Source: JAUIIK01 sp041390865
GTDB lineage: Bacteria; Chloroflexota; Chloroflexia; Thermomicrobiales; CFX8
DNA: 64,000 bases
Direction of reading: 5' to 3'
NCBI GenBank assembly: GCA_041390865.1
Contig: JAWKPC010000022.1
Coordinates: 1-64,000 of the forward strand
Shown here: positions 53,019-63,760 of the stretch, in pieces
Layout of the letters: the number at the start of each line of letters is the position of its first letter
How positions within the stretch are numbered: the stretch's first letter is position 1
Position numbers and translations under genes: made by a program
The notes under the pieces: model-generated
Seen by the model: the letters and a program-made list of their open reading frames with translations, nothing else
Database searches by the model: none
What the model was told of the DNA's origin: nothing

Positions 53019-53345
53019 TTGATCGCGGGGGAAGGCCGCGATCCGCACGGTAGCGCACTTGGAACCGCCAGAACGGACAATGCACTGGTATTCATCACCG
53101 AAGATCTTGTCGAAGAAGGAAACATGCGCGGCCGAAACGCTTGCCCTTCGCATTGTGTTGACGACATCCGCTTAGCTGTTTCAGAGTACATAGTTCAAGT
53201 CGACTTGGATTCGGGGAATTTCCGCGATGCCGTAAAATTCATCTTAAGGCTTCCTTCTCCGGTAGAGAAGTTGGACCGGCTCAAAGCTGCGGCGGAATAC
53301 GTAAGGCGTCGGCAGATTGCCGATGCGTATGCGAAGACCCGCTGA
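53019..53345 (+). CDS. Hypothetical protein in decayed island
   Basis: A 108-codon frame; the natural part seems to be the last 85 codons (NALVFITEDLVEEGNMRGRN, then VDDIRLAVSEYIVQVDLDSG, FRDAVKFILRLPSPVEKLDR). It is mostly helical and acidic. No family recognised. It may be the upstream partner or a fragment of the same damaged gene as the TIR-like remnant that follows about 60 bases later. The start codon is not supported by a ribosome binding site. Confidence 0.4.
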   Translation: MIAGEGRDPHGSALGTARTDNALVFITEDLVEEGNMRGRNACPSHCVDDIRLAVSEYIVQVDLDSGNFRDAVKFILRLPSPVEKLDRLKAAAEYVRRRQIADAYAKTR

Positions 53346-53349
53346 ATGT

Positions 53350-54180
53350 TGAGGGAATGATTCTGGAGACACTTGGGGCGCCAACGTAGATAACTGGCTC
53401 GGGGCGGAAGCCAAGGAAGTGTATATCAGGGGAGTCATCGACCGATTCGTTCAGCGACCGGAATTCGACGAGCGATTGGAACGGATGCTCGCAGGCAGCA
53501 ACCCGTCGGACGCGGTGATGACGTATGCCGTTGACCTTATGATGAAGGAACGGTCCCCCGAGACGGTTGAGCAGATCACTGAGGCGGTAGGCGAGCCGAT
53601 GCCTGAAGATCCAGTTGACGCCGAAACGGAAGGAGGCGCGTTGGACGGGGGCAAGGGCCGCGACGTGTTCGTAATTCACGGACGGAATCTGGCTGCGCTA
53701 GAGGAATTGAATTTCTTTCCGGGTCCATCGATCTTCGTCCCCTCGCTTGGGCAGATGCACGGGCATTTACGAAGAACCCACGACCCTACATAGTGAAATC
53801 CTGATGCGGCTTTTGAACACGTGCTTCAGGCAGTAATCGTCCTAATGACGCCGGACGAAGAAGCTGCGTTAGTCCCTCCCCTTCTTAGAACGGGAGGCGC
53901 AGGAGACGAGCTTGGAGGTGTGTCTTCAGCCGCGTCCGAACGCTCTCTACGAGGCCGGGATGGCCATTGGGCGCAGTCCGAGCCATACGGTGATCGTTGA
54001 GATGGGTAGGATTCGGTCCTTTAGCAGATACTCACGGCGCACGTCGTTCATTAAGGGATGATCCTGACCAACGCCAGGAACTGATCAACTGTCTGCAGGA
54101 TGCCGGGTGCGATGTTCCGGCTCATCGGTACCAAGTGGATAAAGGCGGGGAAATTCGACCAGTTCTGGGAACAAGCTGAA
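53350..54180 (+). pseudogene. TIR-like predicted nucleotide-binding protein (CAP12-type), decayed
   Basis: Fragments in several frames join into one recognisable protein. Frame one: NVDNWLGAEAKEVYIRGVID, DAVMTYAVDLMMKERSPETV and GRDVFVIHGRNLAALEELNF; the VFVIHGR-N/D-x-x-A pattern opens the TIR-like nucleotide-binding domain. Frame two: AFTKNPRPYIGEILDAAFEH and VQAVIVLMTPDEEAALVPPL. Frame three: LYEAGMAIGRSPSHTVIVEM then GRIRSFS, equivalent to the FELGxxxGxLGRxxV region, and near the end QELINCLQDAGCDVPAHRYQ. At least three frame changes plus stops are needed. Relatives occur as effectors in anti-phage signalling. Many breaks within 800 bases and a lower GC content suggest a decayed, acquired gene. 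Confidence 0.6.
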
Positions 54181-54184
54181 ACAA

Positions 54185-54365
54185 CCATGAGCTGACCGAA
54201 CCATCGGAAACAAGGCGACTGGACGCTCCAACGACGAAATTCCTTAGGATAACCGGCATCTCCCAGTCGAGACTTTCGGGGCGCATGCGAAAGACGTATT
54301 CGAAGCTTGAAGTAGTGGACCGCGACGAAGCTGTCAAGCGCGCCATAGAGCTAGGGATCGTTTAG
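54185..54365 (+). pseudogene. Remnant of LuxR-type helix-turn-helix
   Basis: A frame without a start reads ELTEPSETRRLDAPTTKFLR then ITGISQSRLSGRMRKTYSKL and EVVDRDEAVKRAIELGIV before a stop at 54363-54365. The last 40 residues match the recognition helix and end of a LuxR/NarL DNA-binding domain (S-x-x-T/S-V-x-x-H-x-x-x-I-x-x-K-L-x-V-x-x-R-x-E-A-V pattern). The beginning of the domain is eroded (LTxREREVL has become LTEPSET) and the N-terminal receiver is missing. I read it as a dead fragment. Confidence 0.55.
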
Positions 54366-54476
54366 GTGATGTGCGGGCACTCTACCCTATTCGCGGGCAT
54401 CTAATCCCGCCTCTTCGCCCTTGATCAATGGGGTTGTTCGTTACTCTGTGATCGAGCAGCCAGCTGTCTCCGGCTG

Positions 54477-54600
54477 CTATTCGTAGGCGAGCGAGATTTG
54501 GAAGCGACTTTCAGTCTGGTCGAAGACGACGGATTGCGGGCCGTCGATGACCTCCGTCCCGACTTCGTCGCCACGGTGCGCTGGCAGGCAGTAAGGCAGG
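54477..54600 (-). pseudogene. argF 3' fragment C
   Basis: Read on the minus strand, this encodes CLPAHRGDEVGTEVIDGPQS, VVFDQTESRFQISLAYE and a stop at 54479-54477. The first part is the C-terminal active-site block of ornithine carbamoyltransferase, as in the intact gene at 57830-58813 (HCLPAHRGDEVATEVIDGPQ). The nucleotide identity to that gene is roughly 85-90 percent over some 80 bases. It begins immediately after the ABC ATPase gene, on the same strand. A small hairpin (AGCAGCC...GGCTGCT, 54456-54478) overlaps the stop. Confidence 0.75.
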
Positions 54601-54617
54601 CGACGTCGGATTTCAGG

Positions 54618-55337
54618 CTATGGGACGGGCGACGCGGTTGAGGGCGTGAGGACTCCATCGTGCATCTCGTAGATGTGGTCGGCGAGGGAGGCCATTGCGA
54701 GGTCGTGGGTGACCATGATGGCGAGCTTGTTGCGCTCCTTTGTCTCGCGCACCAGCATCTCGACCACCTGACGGCCACGCACGGAATCGAGGTTGGCGGT
54801 CGGCTCGTCGACCAGCACGATCTCGGGGTCGTTCATCAGCGCCCGGCCGATCGCGACGCGCTGCCGCTCACCGCCGCTGAGCTGGGTAGCCAGCGCATCG
54901 GCTCGTTGCGACAGACCTAGCTCTTCGATGAGCCGGTTCGAGCGCTCCCGGCCATTCCCCTTGCAAGCGCCAATCGAGCACATCACCATCAAGTTCTCGC
55001 GGGCAGTAAGGAACGGCAGCAGGTTGTTGGCCTGGAAGACGTAGCCGACCGACACCCTACGGTATTCCGTAAGCTGGCGCGGACTCAGCCCGGTGACCTC
55101 CCGGCCATTCAACAGAATGCTTCCCCTGGTTGGCGTCAGCAGCCCGCCGAGCATCGCGAGCGTCGTCGTCTTGCCGGAACCACTTGGTCCGACGATCGCG
55201 ACGAACTCGCCGTGACCAGCGGTGAAACTGACGTCTCTTACGGCGTGGACCTCGCGGTCGCCCTCCCGATACACCTTTGTCAGGTCAGTGACCGCGAGCA
55301 TGTCGTCGAATCCGTACTGGCTGTTCTCGATCGACAT
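54618..55337 (-). CDS. ABC transporter ATP-binding protein (MacB/LolD type)
   Basis: A 239-residue ATPase with Walker A GPSGSGKTTTLAMLGG, Q-loop VFQANNLLPFL, signature LSGGERQRVAIGRAL, Walker B IVLVDEPTANLD and H-switch MVTHDLAM. It starts at an ATG sharing one base with the TGA of the permease upstream (TGATG), so the two are translationally coupled. It is related to, but clearly distinct from, the ATPase at 41242. An argF 3' fragment begins just after its stop. Confidence 0.93.
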   Translation of the reverse strand: MSIENSQYGFDDMLAVTDLTKVYREGDREVHAVRDVSFTAGHGEFVAIVGPSGSGKTTTLAMLGGLLTPTRGSILLNGREVTGLSPRQLTEYRRVSVGYVFQANNLLPFLTARENLMVMCSIGACKGNGRERSNRLIEELGLSQRADALATQLSGGERQRVAIGRALMNDPEIVLVDEPTANLDSVRGRQVVEMLVRETKERNKLAIMVTHDLAMASLADHIYEMHDGVLTPSTASPVP

Positions 55338-56303
55338 CAGAGTTGCTGCCCGAGCGCGATGATCGGGTCGGTGCGTAGTACCTGCCGACCCGAGAAGAGG
55401 GCCGCGAGCGCCGAAGTGGCCAGGAGCAGGACTCCGGTTGCGACGAATGCGGTCGTCGAGAAGCTGATCGGGACGACCTCTCCGCCCCCTTGCAGGACGC
55501 GGTCGGTGAGCAATGCCAGGGCAATCGAAACGGCTAGCCCGATAGCTGCGATGATCAGGATCTGAGTCAGCAGCTGGCGCAGGATGTAGCCGCTGGACGC
55601 GCCGATCGCTTTGAGCATCCCGATCTGGCTGACCTTCTGCAGTGTCAGCACGTAGAAGAAGACGCCGATCACCATGGCTCCGATGAGGTAGCCGAATACC
55701 TGGAGCGACGTGATCGTCGCCGACTGGCCCTGGACGCCTTCGATGTTGTCGAAGGCCGTCTGTTTGTCCAGGATCTCGTAGCCCTGGCCGGCATCGCTCG
55801 CCGGATCTCCCTGTATCAGGACGACGCTCGCGGCAGGGCGGCTTTCGGCAGGAACTTCACCATACTTGAGATCGAGCAGGGTCGAGCGCAGAATGTAGAC
55901 CGCCGGTTGGAAGAAGAAGGCCCCTTCGTCGATCTCGCCAATGATCTCCATCTCAACGGTTTCCAGGCGGAACTGGACGGAGACGGTGTCGCCTATCGAG
56001 AAATTGGAATCGTTGAGGAATCGCTTGTCGGCCAGCATTCCGGTCGTGTCGTCGGCTGTGAGCGCGCGCCCGTCGGTGACGTTTGGCTCGGCTATCGTGC
56101 CGATGTCATAGCCAAGCAGGGCTGCCGAGCCGATTTCGCCGTCGGCATTGGTGTAGTTCGCGGCGACGTAGGCGAGCGGAGCGGATGCTTCGACGCCGTC
56201 GGCCATTGCGATGCGCTCGACCGTGTCCTGGCTCATCTCCGAGCGAATCACGCTGCGGCCCGCCGTGTCCGAGTAGGCCAGGTTGTCGGCGTCCACATTA
56301 AAC

Positions 56304-56849
<546 letters not shown>

Positions 56850-57062
56850 TCTTCCGTCCGATTAGAACGATAGACATGACCGGGACTCGCGTAGCGTTTT
56901 AGGCGTGTTTCGTGCGATAGGCTTGATGGCACAGCAGAATGATGAGGAACTGGTGATTTCGTGACTGGGTTACTGACGTTCGTCGTGCATGTCCGGCAAG
57001 TTAGCGCCGGAGGGGCTGCGGCCAACCAGCGGGTTTGGTCGGGGGACCGAAAGGGGAGCGTG

Positions 57063-57505
57063 ATGAAGCTTCTTCGTACACCGACATCCTGGGTCGGGAG
57101 AATCGGTATTGTGCTGGCAGTTGTAGCGGTGGTGTTCGCGGGCGGACTTGGCGTCGGTATCGGGATGGGACTCTCATCAACCGGCGCGCAGGTTGGCGGC
57201 GAGATCAACGGCTGTGTCAACAACTACACCGGCCAGTTGCGGATCCTGCGCGGCGGTCAAAAGTGCAGCGCTGGCGAAGTGCCGATCTCGTGGAACCAGC
57301 AGGGGCCGAGCGGTCTCCTTGATATCCAGAAAGTCCAGAGTACTGAAACGGTCGAGACGCCTGATGCGGTAGATTCAGTCTCGGTGAGTGTCGAATGCCC
57401 GGATGGATATCGCGTCATTGGCGAGCTGGTCGACCGTGAAGATAGCTGATATCGCCATGGACAGCAGCAACCCGGTCGAAGCTGGGCAAGGTGTATTTGC
57501 GTCTA
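57063..57505 (+). CDS. Secreted CVxxYTG-family protein D, C-terminus lost
   Basis: ATG 57063 with AAAGGGGAGCG before it. An N-terminal helix (VGRIGIVLAVVAVVFAGGLG) precedes the family unit INGCVNNYTGQLRILRGGQK then CSAGEVPISWN, and later VSVECPDGYRVIG. After that the frame shifts (near 57420); the other frame reads DIAMDSSNPVEAGQGVFASK, matching SAPVEAGSGVFEND in the protein at 48799. The homology then stops where the repeat copy 2 begins. The gene has thus lost its last 25 or so codons to the rearrangement. In the current frame it ends at 57449 with ELVDREDS. Confidence 0.68.
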
Positions 57506-57514
57506 AATTAAGCA

Positions 57515-58813
<1,299 letters not shown>

Positions 58814-58860
58814 CTATCTCATTCTCTCCTGGACATAGCAAACCGAAAACGCGTCGTCGT

Positions 58861-58900
58861 AGCCTGGCGTATTACCCGCTCGGGGTAACGACGTCAGGCT
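58861..58900 (-). promoter_or_regulatory. Large hairpin in argF leader
   Basis: A 40-base dyad: outer arms AGCCTGGCGT / ACGTCAGGCT (one wobble) and inner arms TTACCC / GGGTAA. It begins 47 bases upstream of the argF ATG. No T-run follows. It could be an operator or an mRNA element; no ARG-box match was evident. Confidence 0.45.
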
Positions 58901-59308
58901 AACGCCTAGAACGGCGATCGGCGCTTGGAGAATGGGATAGATCTGAAACTGCGGGGCTACTGAACTGAATCGTCACGGTCTACTCCAAAGATTGAGAAAG
59001 CGAACACAGGTCATTCGTCGGCTAGATAACGTGCTAGCCGCGCCTGAAACGCCTCAATCTCCTGGAGCAACGAACCATATTCCTCGTGACCTTATCGTTC
59101 AATCCACGTAGATTGCACAAGGGCTAATGTACTACGGCGTTGGCTGTGAGTCAACAGTACCCCGGTCCCGCCGGTTCCTGAGCGCACCCGATCGTTTCCT
59201 ATCGACGGTGTTCTCGATCATCTGTGGCATCCCTCGGGTGCAAAGCCTTCGTCGGGATGCCAACCGGTTGCTCCGCAGCGCCACGGTGGACTGGCTGATG
59301 TCGTTCCG
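58901..59308. other. Intergenic region
   Basis: About 400 bases upstream of argF and downstream of the VOC gene (both minus strand). No gene seen; the argF promoter should lie at its left side. It contains a few short dyads such as GCTAGATAACGTGCTAGC. Confidence 0.4.
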
Positions 59309-59698
59309 TCAGACCTGGACGAGCATGATCAGGTTGCCGCAGGTGTCGTCGAAGACGGCGGTGGTGACGTCGCCGTGGCTGACCGGGTCCTGGGTGAAGC
59401 TGACGCCGAGATCCTTGAGCCGGGCGGTCTCGGCTTCGACGTCGTCGGAGGCGAAGGAGGTCGCCGGGATGCCGGCGTCGTAGAGCGAACGCTGCCATTC
59501 TCTCGCCGGCACCGCCGGGTTGCCGTTGGGTTCGAGGAGGAGTTCGACTCCTGCGGCATCCCCGGGAGACACGACGGTCAGCCAGCGGTCATCGCCCAGC
59601 GGGACGTCCGTCTTCTTTTCGAATCCGAGCTTTCCGGTATAGAAGGCGAGCGCCTTTGCCTGGTCGTCGACCAGCACACTCGTGATATGGATTCTCAT
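59309..59698 (-). CDS. VOC (glyoxalase-type) family protein
   Basis: A 129-residue single-module vicinal-oxygen-chelate protein: MRIHITSVLVDDQAKALAFY then TGKLGFEKKTDVPLGD form the first beta-alpha-beta-beta-beta motif, and FASDDVEAETARLKDLGVSF then FDDTCGNLIMLVQV the second. Metal-ligand positions (H4 and a late E) are partly replaced (late ligand not evident), so it may be a binding protein or a non-standard enzyme. Family members are commonly annotated glyoxalase/bleomycin-resistance-like. It stands alone. Confidence 0.88.
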   Translation of the reverse strand: MRIHITSVLVDDQAKALAFYTGKLGFEKKTDVPLGDDRWLTVVSPGDAAGVELLLEPNGNPAVPAREWQRSLYDAGIPATSFASDDVEAETARLKDLGVSFTQDPVSHGDVTTAVFDDTCGNLIMLVQV

Positions 59699-59969
59699 GT
59701 GCGAGCCTCTTTCAGTCTTGAGCGATGGAGCATCGCCGGAAATATAACAGAGTGGTTATATTAAAGGCAGTATGCCAGTTGGGGATCTCGCGATTGCGGA
59801 AGGGCATTGCCGGCAGGGTCGCGGTCCTTCGCCGCGGTTTGTGCCGCGTTCTGGGCCGGGAAGGCGTGTCTATGTACTCGCGAGGCATACCGACGGGAGC
59901 CTATCCTTGATCGTGTGATGCACTGATCACAGATAGACATACCGGTGCAGCAACTCGAAAGGTAGACAC

Positions 59970-60149
59970 ATGGTTGATAAAAAGGTCGAAGGTAAGAAGG
60001 ATCAGGCCGAAGGCAAGGCCCGCGAAGAGTGGGGCGAAGCGACCGACGACAAGTCGGAGCAGGCCAAAGGCAAGTTCGAGCAAGCTAAGGGCAAGGCCAA
60101 GGAAGCCTGGGGCGACGCGAAAGACGATGACGACGATAACAACAGCTAA
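59970..60149 (+). CDS. CsbD-family stress protein
   Basis: A 59-residue, strongly charged protein: VEGKKDQAEGKAREEWGEAT then KFEQAKGKAKEAWGDAKDD. These are the two lysine/alanine/glycine repeats of the CsbD family (general-stress proteins of unknown action). The ATG at 59970 follows GAAAGGTAGACAC; the gene ends at TAA 60147-60149. A T-rich terminator lies 63 bases downstream, so it is probably monocistronic. Confidence 0.9.
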   Translation: MVDKKVEGKKDQAEGKAREEWGEATDDKSEQAKGKFEQAKGKAKEAWGDAKDDDDDNNS

Positions 60150-60212
60150 GTCGTCGACCTCGCCCCGCTTGAGCCCCGTATCTCGCTGACATTTCAACCT
60201 ACGGGGCAACGT

Positions 60213-60249
60213 GACCGGACGGTACTCATCCGTCCGGTCGTTTCTTTTG
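60213..60249 (+). terminator. Intrinsic terminator after csbD-like gene
   Basis: 10-bp GC-rich stem (GACCGGACGG and complement, 7-base loop) followed by GTTTCTTTT. Confidence 0.85.
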
Positions 60250-60577
60250 CCTGTCTTTTTGAACGCGAGCGAACTGGTAGCGCCCACTGGCTACCCGGGT
60301 CGATCCTCGCACAGTATCGGTGTCGCCACATCGTCCCGACTAGAGACGCCAGCAATGGAGATCGATAGCGCAGTCCGGGCAGTCTCGTGTTTAACGCTAC
60401 GCCTGCCACATTCACCCATGTCATTCTGGCCGAAGCGACAGTGGAGTAGAAGGATCTCGTCAAGACGTTGCGGCTGATCGGCCGCAGCATCAAGGTTGGA
60501 GCCGGTCGTTCCGCCTCGCGAACCTCCAACACTTGGCATAGAACCTTCACTCTTCGCAGACCCACTCCTGGGGCTGT
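60250..60577. other. Intergenic region
   Basis: About 330 bases between the CsbD terminator and the end of pcaB. Frames of up to 80-120 codons on either strand lack any conserved pattern. No feature supported. Confidence 0.45.
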
Positions 60578-61901
60578 CTAGGCCAGAGTCGCGCGGAGGA
60601 CGCGATCGATGAAATCATGGGTCGCGCCAAGGTAGTTCTGCTCGTCTCTCAATGCATCCCAATCGAGGTCCTCATCGACGAGCTCACGGACGACGTCGAC
60701 GAGATGGCGATCGTTCGAGAGCGATGTCCGGACTGCGGACTGGATGATCGACTTGGCTTCGGCCCGTCCAATCACCGGCGCGAGGGCCAGGTTGAGGGCT
60801 TCGGCCAGCATCAGCCCGTTCGAGGCGTCGACGTTGGCTCGCATCCGTTCTGTATCGACGACGAGGTTCCTGGAGAGAAGAAGCGCGTTGTTCAGAGCGC
60901 CGGCGGTCAGCGCGAACATCTGCGGCAGGGTCAGCCACTCGATCTGCCAGGTACCCGCTCCGCGCTCGTGCTCCTGGATCATCGCCTGATGCATCGTGGC
61001 GATGAGATTGGCGTTGGCCCTGTGGGCGGCGATGATCGCCTCGCTGACGACCGGGTTGCTCTTCTGCGGCATCGTGCTGGAGCCGCCGCGGGACGGGTCG
61101 TCGCTCTCGCGAAGCTCGCCAATCTCTGTCTGTGCCAGCAGGATGATGTCACCGGCCATCTTCGCCAGGCTGCCGCTGACCATCGAGAGCCAGTTCGCGA
61201 GCTCGACGACGCGATCCCGCTGGGTATGCCAGGGCAATTCCGGCACGCCCAGTTCGAGTTCGCCGGCCAGCGCCTCCATCGTCTCGATGCCGCGAACCCC
61301 GAGCGACGCCAGCGTCCCGACCGCGCCGCCGAACTGAACGACGAACAGGCGCGGTGTGATCTCCCAGTCGCTCGCGATGACGGGCCAGCGGCGCGATCCA
61401 GCCGGCGGCTTTCAACCCGAAGGTGATCGGCAATGCCTGCTGGGACTTGGTCCGCCCGGCCATGACGGTGCCTCGATGGCGATCGGCAAGCTCCGCGAGG
61501 TTGACGATGATCTCCTGGAGCTCGCCCTTCATATGGTTCAGCGCCTCGCGTATCTGGAGGACGAGGGCGGTGTCCATGATGTCCTGAGTCGTCGCACCCC
61601 AGTGGACGAACGAAGCCGCGTCGCTGCCAACCGCCTCGCGCAGCTGCTCGATCATCCCGATCGTGGGGATGCCGGACTTCTCCATGCTTTGCTGGACCGG
61701 GGCGAGATCAATCTCGAGCGACCGGGCGGCAGCCTCGATTTGCTCCGCCGCGCCTTCCGGAATGACCCCGAGGCGTCCCTGGACGCGAGCCAGGGCTGCC
61801 TCGACCTGAACCATCGTCGCCGCGAAGTTGTCATCGGAGAAGATCCGGGAAATCCCGGCATCGCCGTAGACGGTGCCGAGAACCCGCGAGCCGCCGATCA
61901 T
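60578..61901 (-). CDS. pcaB: 3-carboxy-cis,cis-muconate cycloisomerase (frameshifted)
   Basis: Member of the fumarase/aspartase superfamily, about 440 codons. The first part runs from ATG 61901 (GTVYGDAGISRIFSDDNFAA) through SFVHWGATTQDIMDTALVLQ to about 61370. The frame then slips and resumes with LFVVQFGGAVGTLASLGVRG. The superfamily signature GGSSTMPQKSNP is at about residue 265. Final region DLDWDALRDEQNYLGATHDF. It cyclises beta-carboxy-cis,cis-muconate from protocatechuate cleavage to gamma-carboxymuconolactone. The start overlaps the end of pcaG by 4 bases (ATGA), the last gene of the pca operon seen here. Confidence 0.9.
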
Positions 61902-62485
61902 GGATCGAAGAAGACCGTCTCGTCGCGCCCCTGGAGCTTGACGTCCAGGACGTAGACGGGGCCGTCCGCGCCCTCCCGGCGCTGGAGAATCAATGTGTCC
62001 CGCCGGTCGGGATCGACGATGTTCAGGATCGTGTCGGAAGCGTTCGCTTCTTCCTCGTCGGAGAAGTAGAAGCGGGTGTAGGCATGGGTCAGCATGCCGC
62101 GCGAGAAGATGCGGACATTGATGTGCGGCGCCTGGAGCCTGCGGCTGTCGAAAGGAACCGGACCGGGCTTGATCGTTCGGAACGTGAACTGCCCCTCCGC
62201 GACGGTGTCGGCCCGGCCGAAGCCGCGAAAGTTCGGGTCGGCATTCTCCCGGTGCGGGTCGTCGGGGTGATCGTAGAAGCCGTTAGCGTCAGCCTGCCAG
62301 ATCTCGAGCATGGCGTCCGGGACGACTTCACCCTCGCCGTCGAGCACGCGGCCGCGAATCACGATCCGTTCGCCCTTGACGCTGTCGGATACCAGGTTGT
62401 TCTCGTCGCCCTTCTCGACCATTCCGAAATGGAAGAAGGGGCCGACGGTCTGGCTTGCTGTTTGCGGTAACCGGGATCTATTCAT
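61898..62485 (-). CDS. pcaG: Protocatechuate 3,4-dioxygenase, alpha subunit
   Basis: About 195 residues. Opening block LPQTASQTVGPFFHFGMVEK is the hallmark of the alpha chain, followed by GRVLDGEGEVVPDAMLEIWQ and later APHINVRIFSRGMLTHAYTR. The alpha chain lacks the iron ligands and forms the active site together with the beta chain. I favour the ATG at 62485, with one at 62491 equally possible; both overlap the pcaH stop. It ends overlapping pcaB. Catalyses ring cleavage of protocatechuate with PcaH. Confidence 0.93.
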   Translation of the reverse strand: MNRSRLPQTASQTVGPFFHFGMVEKGDENNLVSDSVKGERIVIRGRVLDGEGEVVPDAMLEIWQADANGFYDHPDDPHRENADPNFRGFGRADTVAEGQFTFRTIKPGPVPFDSRRLQAPHINVRIFSRGMLTHAYTRFYFSDEEEANASDTILNIVDPDRRDTLILQRREGADGPVYVLDVKLQGRDETVFFDP

Positions 62486-63212
62486 CGTCATCCGTATCGG
62501 GATCTTCAAACGGCGTCATTCTGCTTCCATTCAACACGATATCGAAACGGTAGCCGAGCGCCCATTCCGGCTCGGTGACCTCATGGGCGTAGCTGGCGAC
62601 CAGCCGCCGCCGTCCATTCTCGTCCGGAACACCCTGGAGAATCGGGTCGAGCGGCAGCAGCGGGTCGCCGGGGAAATACATCTGGGTCACAAGCCGCGAG
62701 ATGAAGGCCCGGCCGAAGACCGAGAAATGGATATGAGACGGTCGCCAGGCGTTCTCGTGATTGCGCCAGGGATACGCGCCGGGCCGGATCGAGACGAAGC
62801 GGTACTCGCCGTTGCGGTCGGTCAAGGTCCGCCCTGCACCGGTGAAGTTCGGGTCGAGCGGCGCGTCGTGCTGATCGACCAGGTGGCGGTACCGGCCGGC
62901 GGAGTTGGCCTGCCAGACTTCGAGCAGTGCGTTCGGCACCGGCCTTCCGACCTCGTCCAGTACCCGACCGGTCACAATAATCCGCTCTCCAATCGGCGGG
63001 CCGTCGATGATGGCGTTGCGGGTCAGATCGTGATCGAGCGGTTGGATCTCATCGTGTCCGTAGACCGGGCCGGTCATCTCCGAGAGTGTCTGGGGCAGCG
63101 GGACCAGCGGTTTCTGCGGCGATCGGAGCAACGTCGATTCATATGGCGGGTGGAGATACGGTGGTTGAATCGACCAGTCCAGGGAAGAGAGTCGTTTCGA
63201 GAGTGCGCTCAA
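62478..63212 (-). CDS. pcaH: Protocatechuate 3,4-dioxygenase, beta subunit
   Basis: A 244-residue beta chain with the four Fe(III) ligands at the same residue numbers as in the Pseudomonas enzyme: Y108 (AGRYRHLVD), Y147 (GAYPWRNHENAWRPSH), H160 and H162 (SHIHFSVFG). The DWSIQPPYLHPPYESTLLRS start and GPPIGERIIVTGRVLDEVGR region are typical. It performs intradiol oxygenolytic cleavage of protocatechuate. Stop overlaps the start of pcaG. There is no recognised regulator gene within the window; the promoter likely lies in the 155-base gap behind pcaC. Confidence 0.95.
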   Translation of the reverse strand: MSALSKRLSSLDWSIQPPYLHPPYESTLLRSPQKPLVPLPQTLSEMTGPVYGHDEIQPLDHDLTRNAIIDGPPIGERIIVTGRVLDEVGRPVPNALLEVWQANSAGRYRHLVDQHDAPLDPNFTGAGRTLTDRNGEYRFVSIRPGAYPWRNHENAWRPSHIHFSVFGRAFISRLVTQMYFPGDPLLPLDPILQGVPDENGRRRLVASYAHEVTEPEWALGYRFDIVLNGSRMTPFEDPDTDDDE

Positions 63213-63367
63213 GTGTTGTCGTTCCTTCGTCTTCTACGAGTACCTGTAATTGGCGGTGCCGAACCTGGACATTGTGTCATCGGGAACCGGTTGCGTTCAT
63301 CCCGTGGGAGCTGCGTCCGGCGCGCCAGTCTAGTATTGCTTCTTCTTAACGATCACGCTGCGTTGAT

Positions 63368-63760
63368 TCAGGCACCGTCCAGGTCGACTCCCATCTCCGC
63401 GTAGACCTGCTTCGCGACCGCGAACGCGCTGTTTGCGGCCGGCACTCCGGCATAGACAGCGACCTGATGAAACACCTCGGCAATCTCGGCCGGCGCCACC
63501 CCGGTATTGCGCGTGGCCCGCAGGTGCAGGGCGAGCTCGTGCTCTCTACCGAGCGCCGCCAGGATGGCGATCGTCAGCATATGACGGGTTTGCCGGTCGA
63601 GGCCGTCGCTCGTCCAGACCGAGCCCCAGGCCATCTCGGTGATGTAGCGCTGGAAGCCGGCGTCGAAGCTGGTCTGGTTGGCCAGCGAGCGGTCGACATG
63701 CTCGTCGCCGAGAACCTCGCGGCGGACCGCCATGCCGCGTTCATAACGTTCATCGGGCAT
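63368..63760 (-). CDS. pcaC: 4-carboxymuconolactone decarboxylase
   Basis: About 130 residues starting at ATG 63760 (PDERYERGMAVRREVLGDEH), inside an overlap of 11 bases with pcaD. The AhpD/CMD-like fold is seen in LTIAILAALGREHELALHLR and RNTGVAPAEIAEVFHQVAVY, including the E and H residues at the usual positions. It converts gamma-carboxymuconolactone to beta-ketoadipate enol-lactone. Gene order pcaD-pcaC-pcaH-pcaG-pcaB is co-directional. Confidence 0.93.
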   Translation of the reverse strand: MPDERYERGMAVRREVLGDEHVDRSLANQTSFDAGFQRYITEMAWGSVWTSDGLDRQTRHMLTIAILAALGREHELALHLRATRNTGVAPAEIAEVFHQVAVYAGVPAANSAFAVAKQVYAEMGVDLDGA

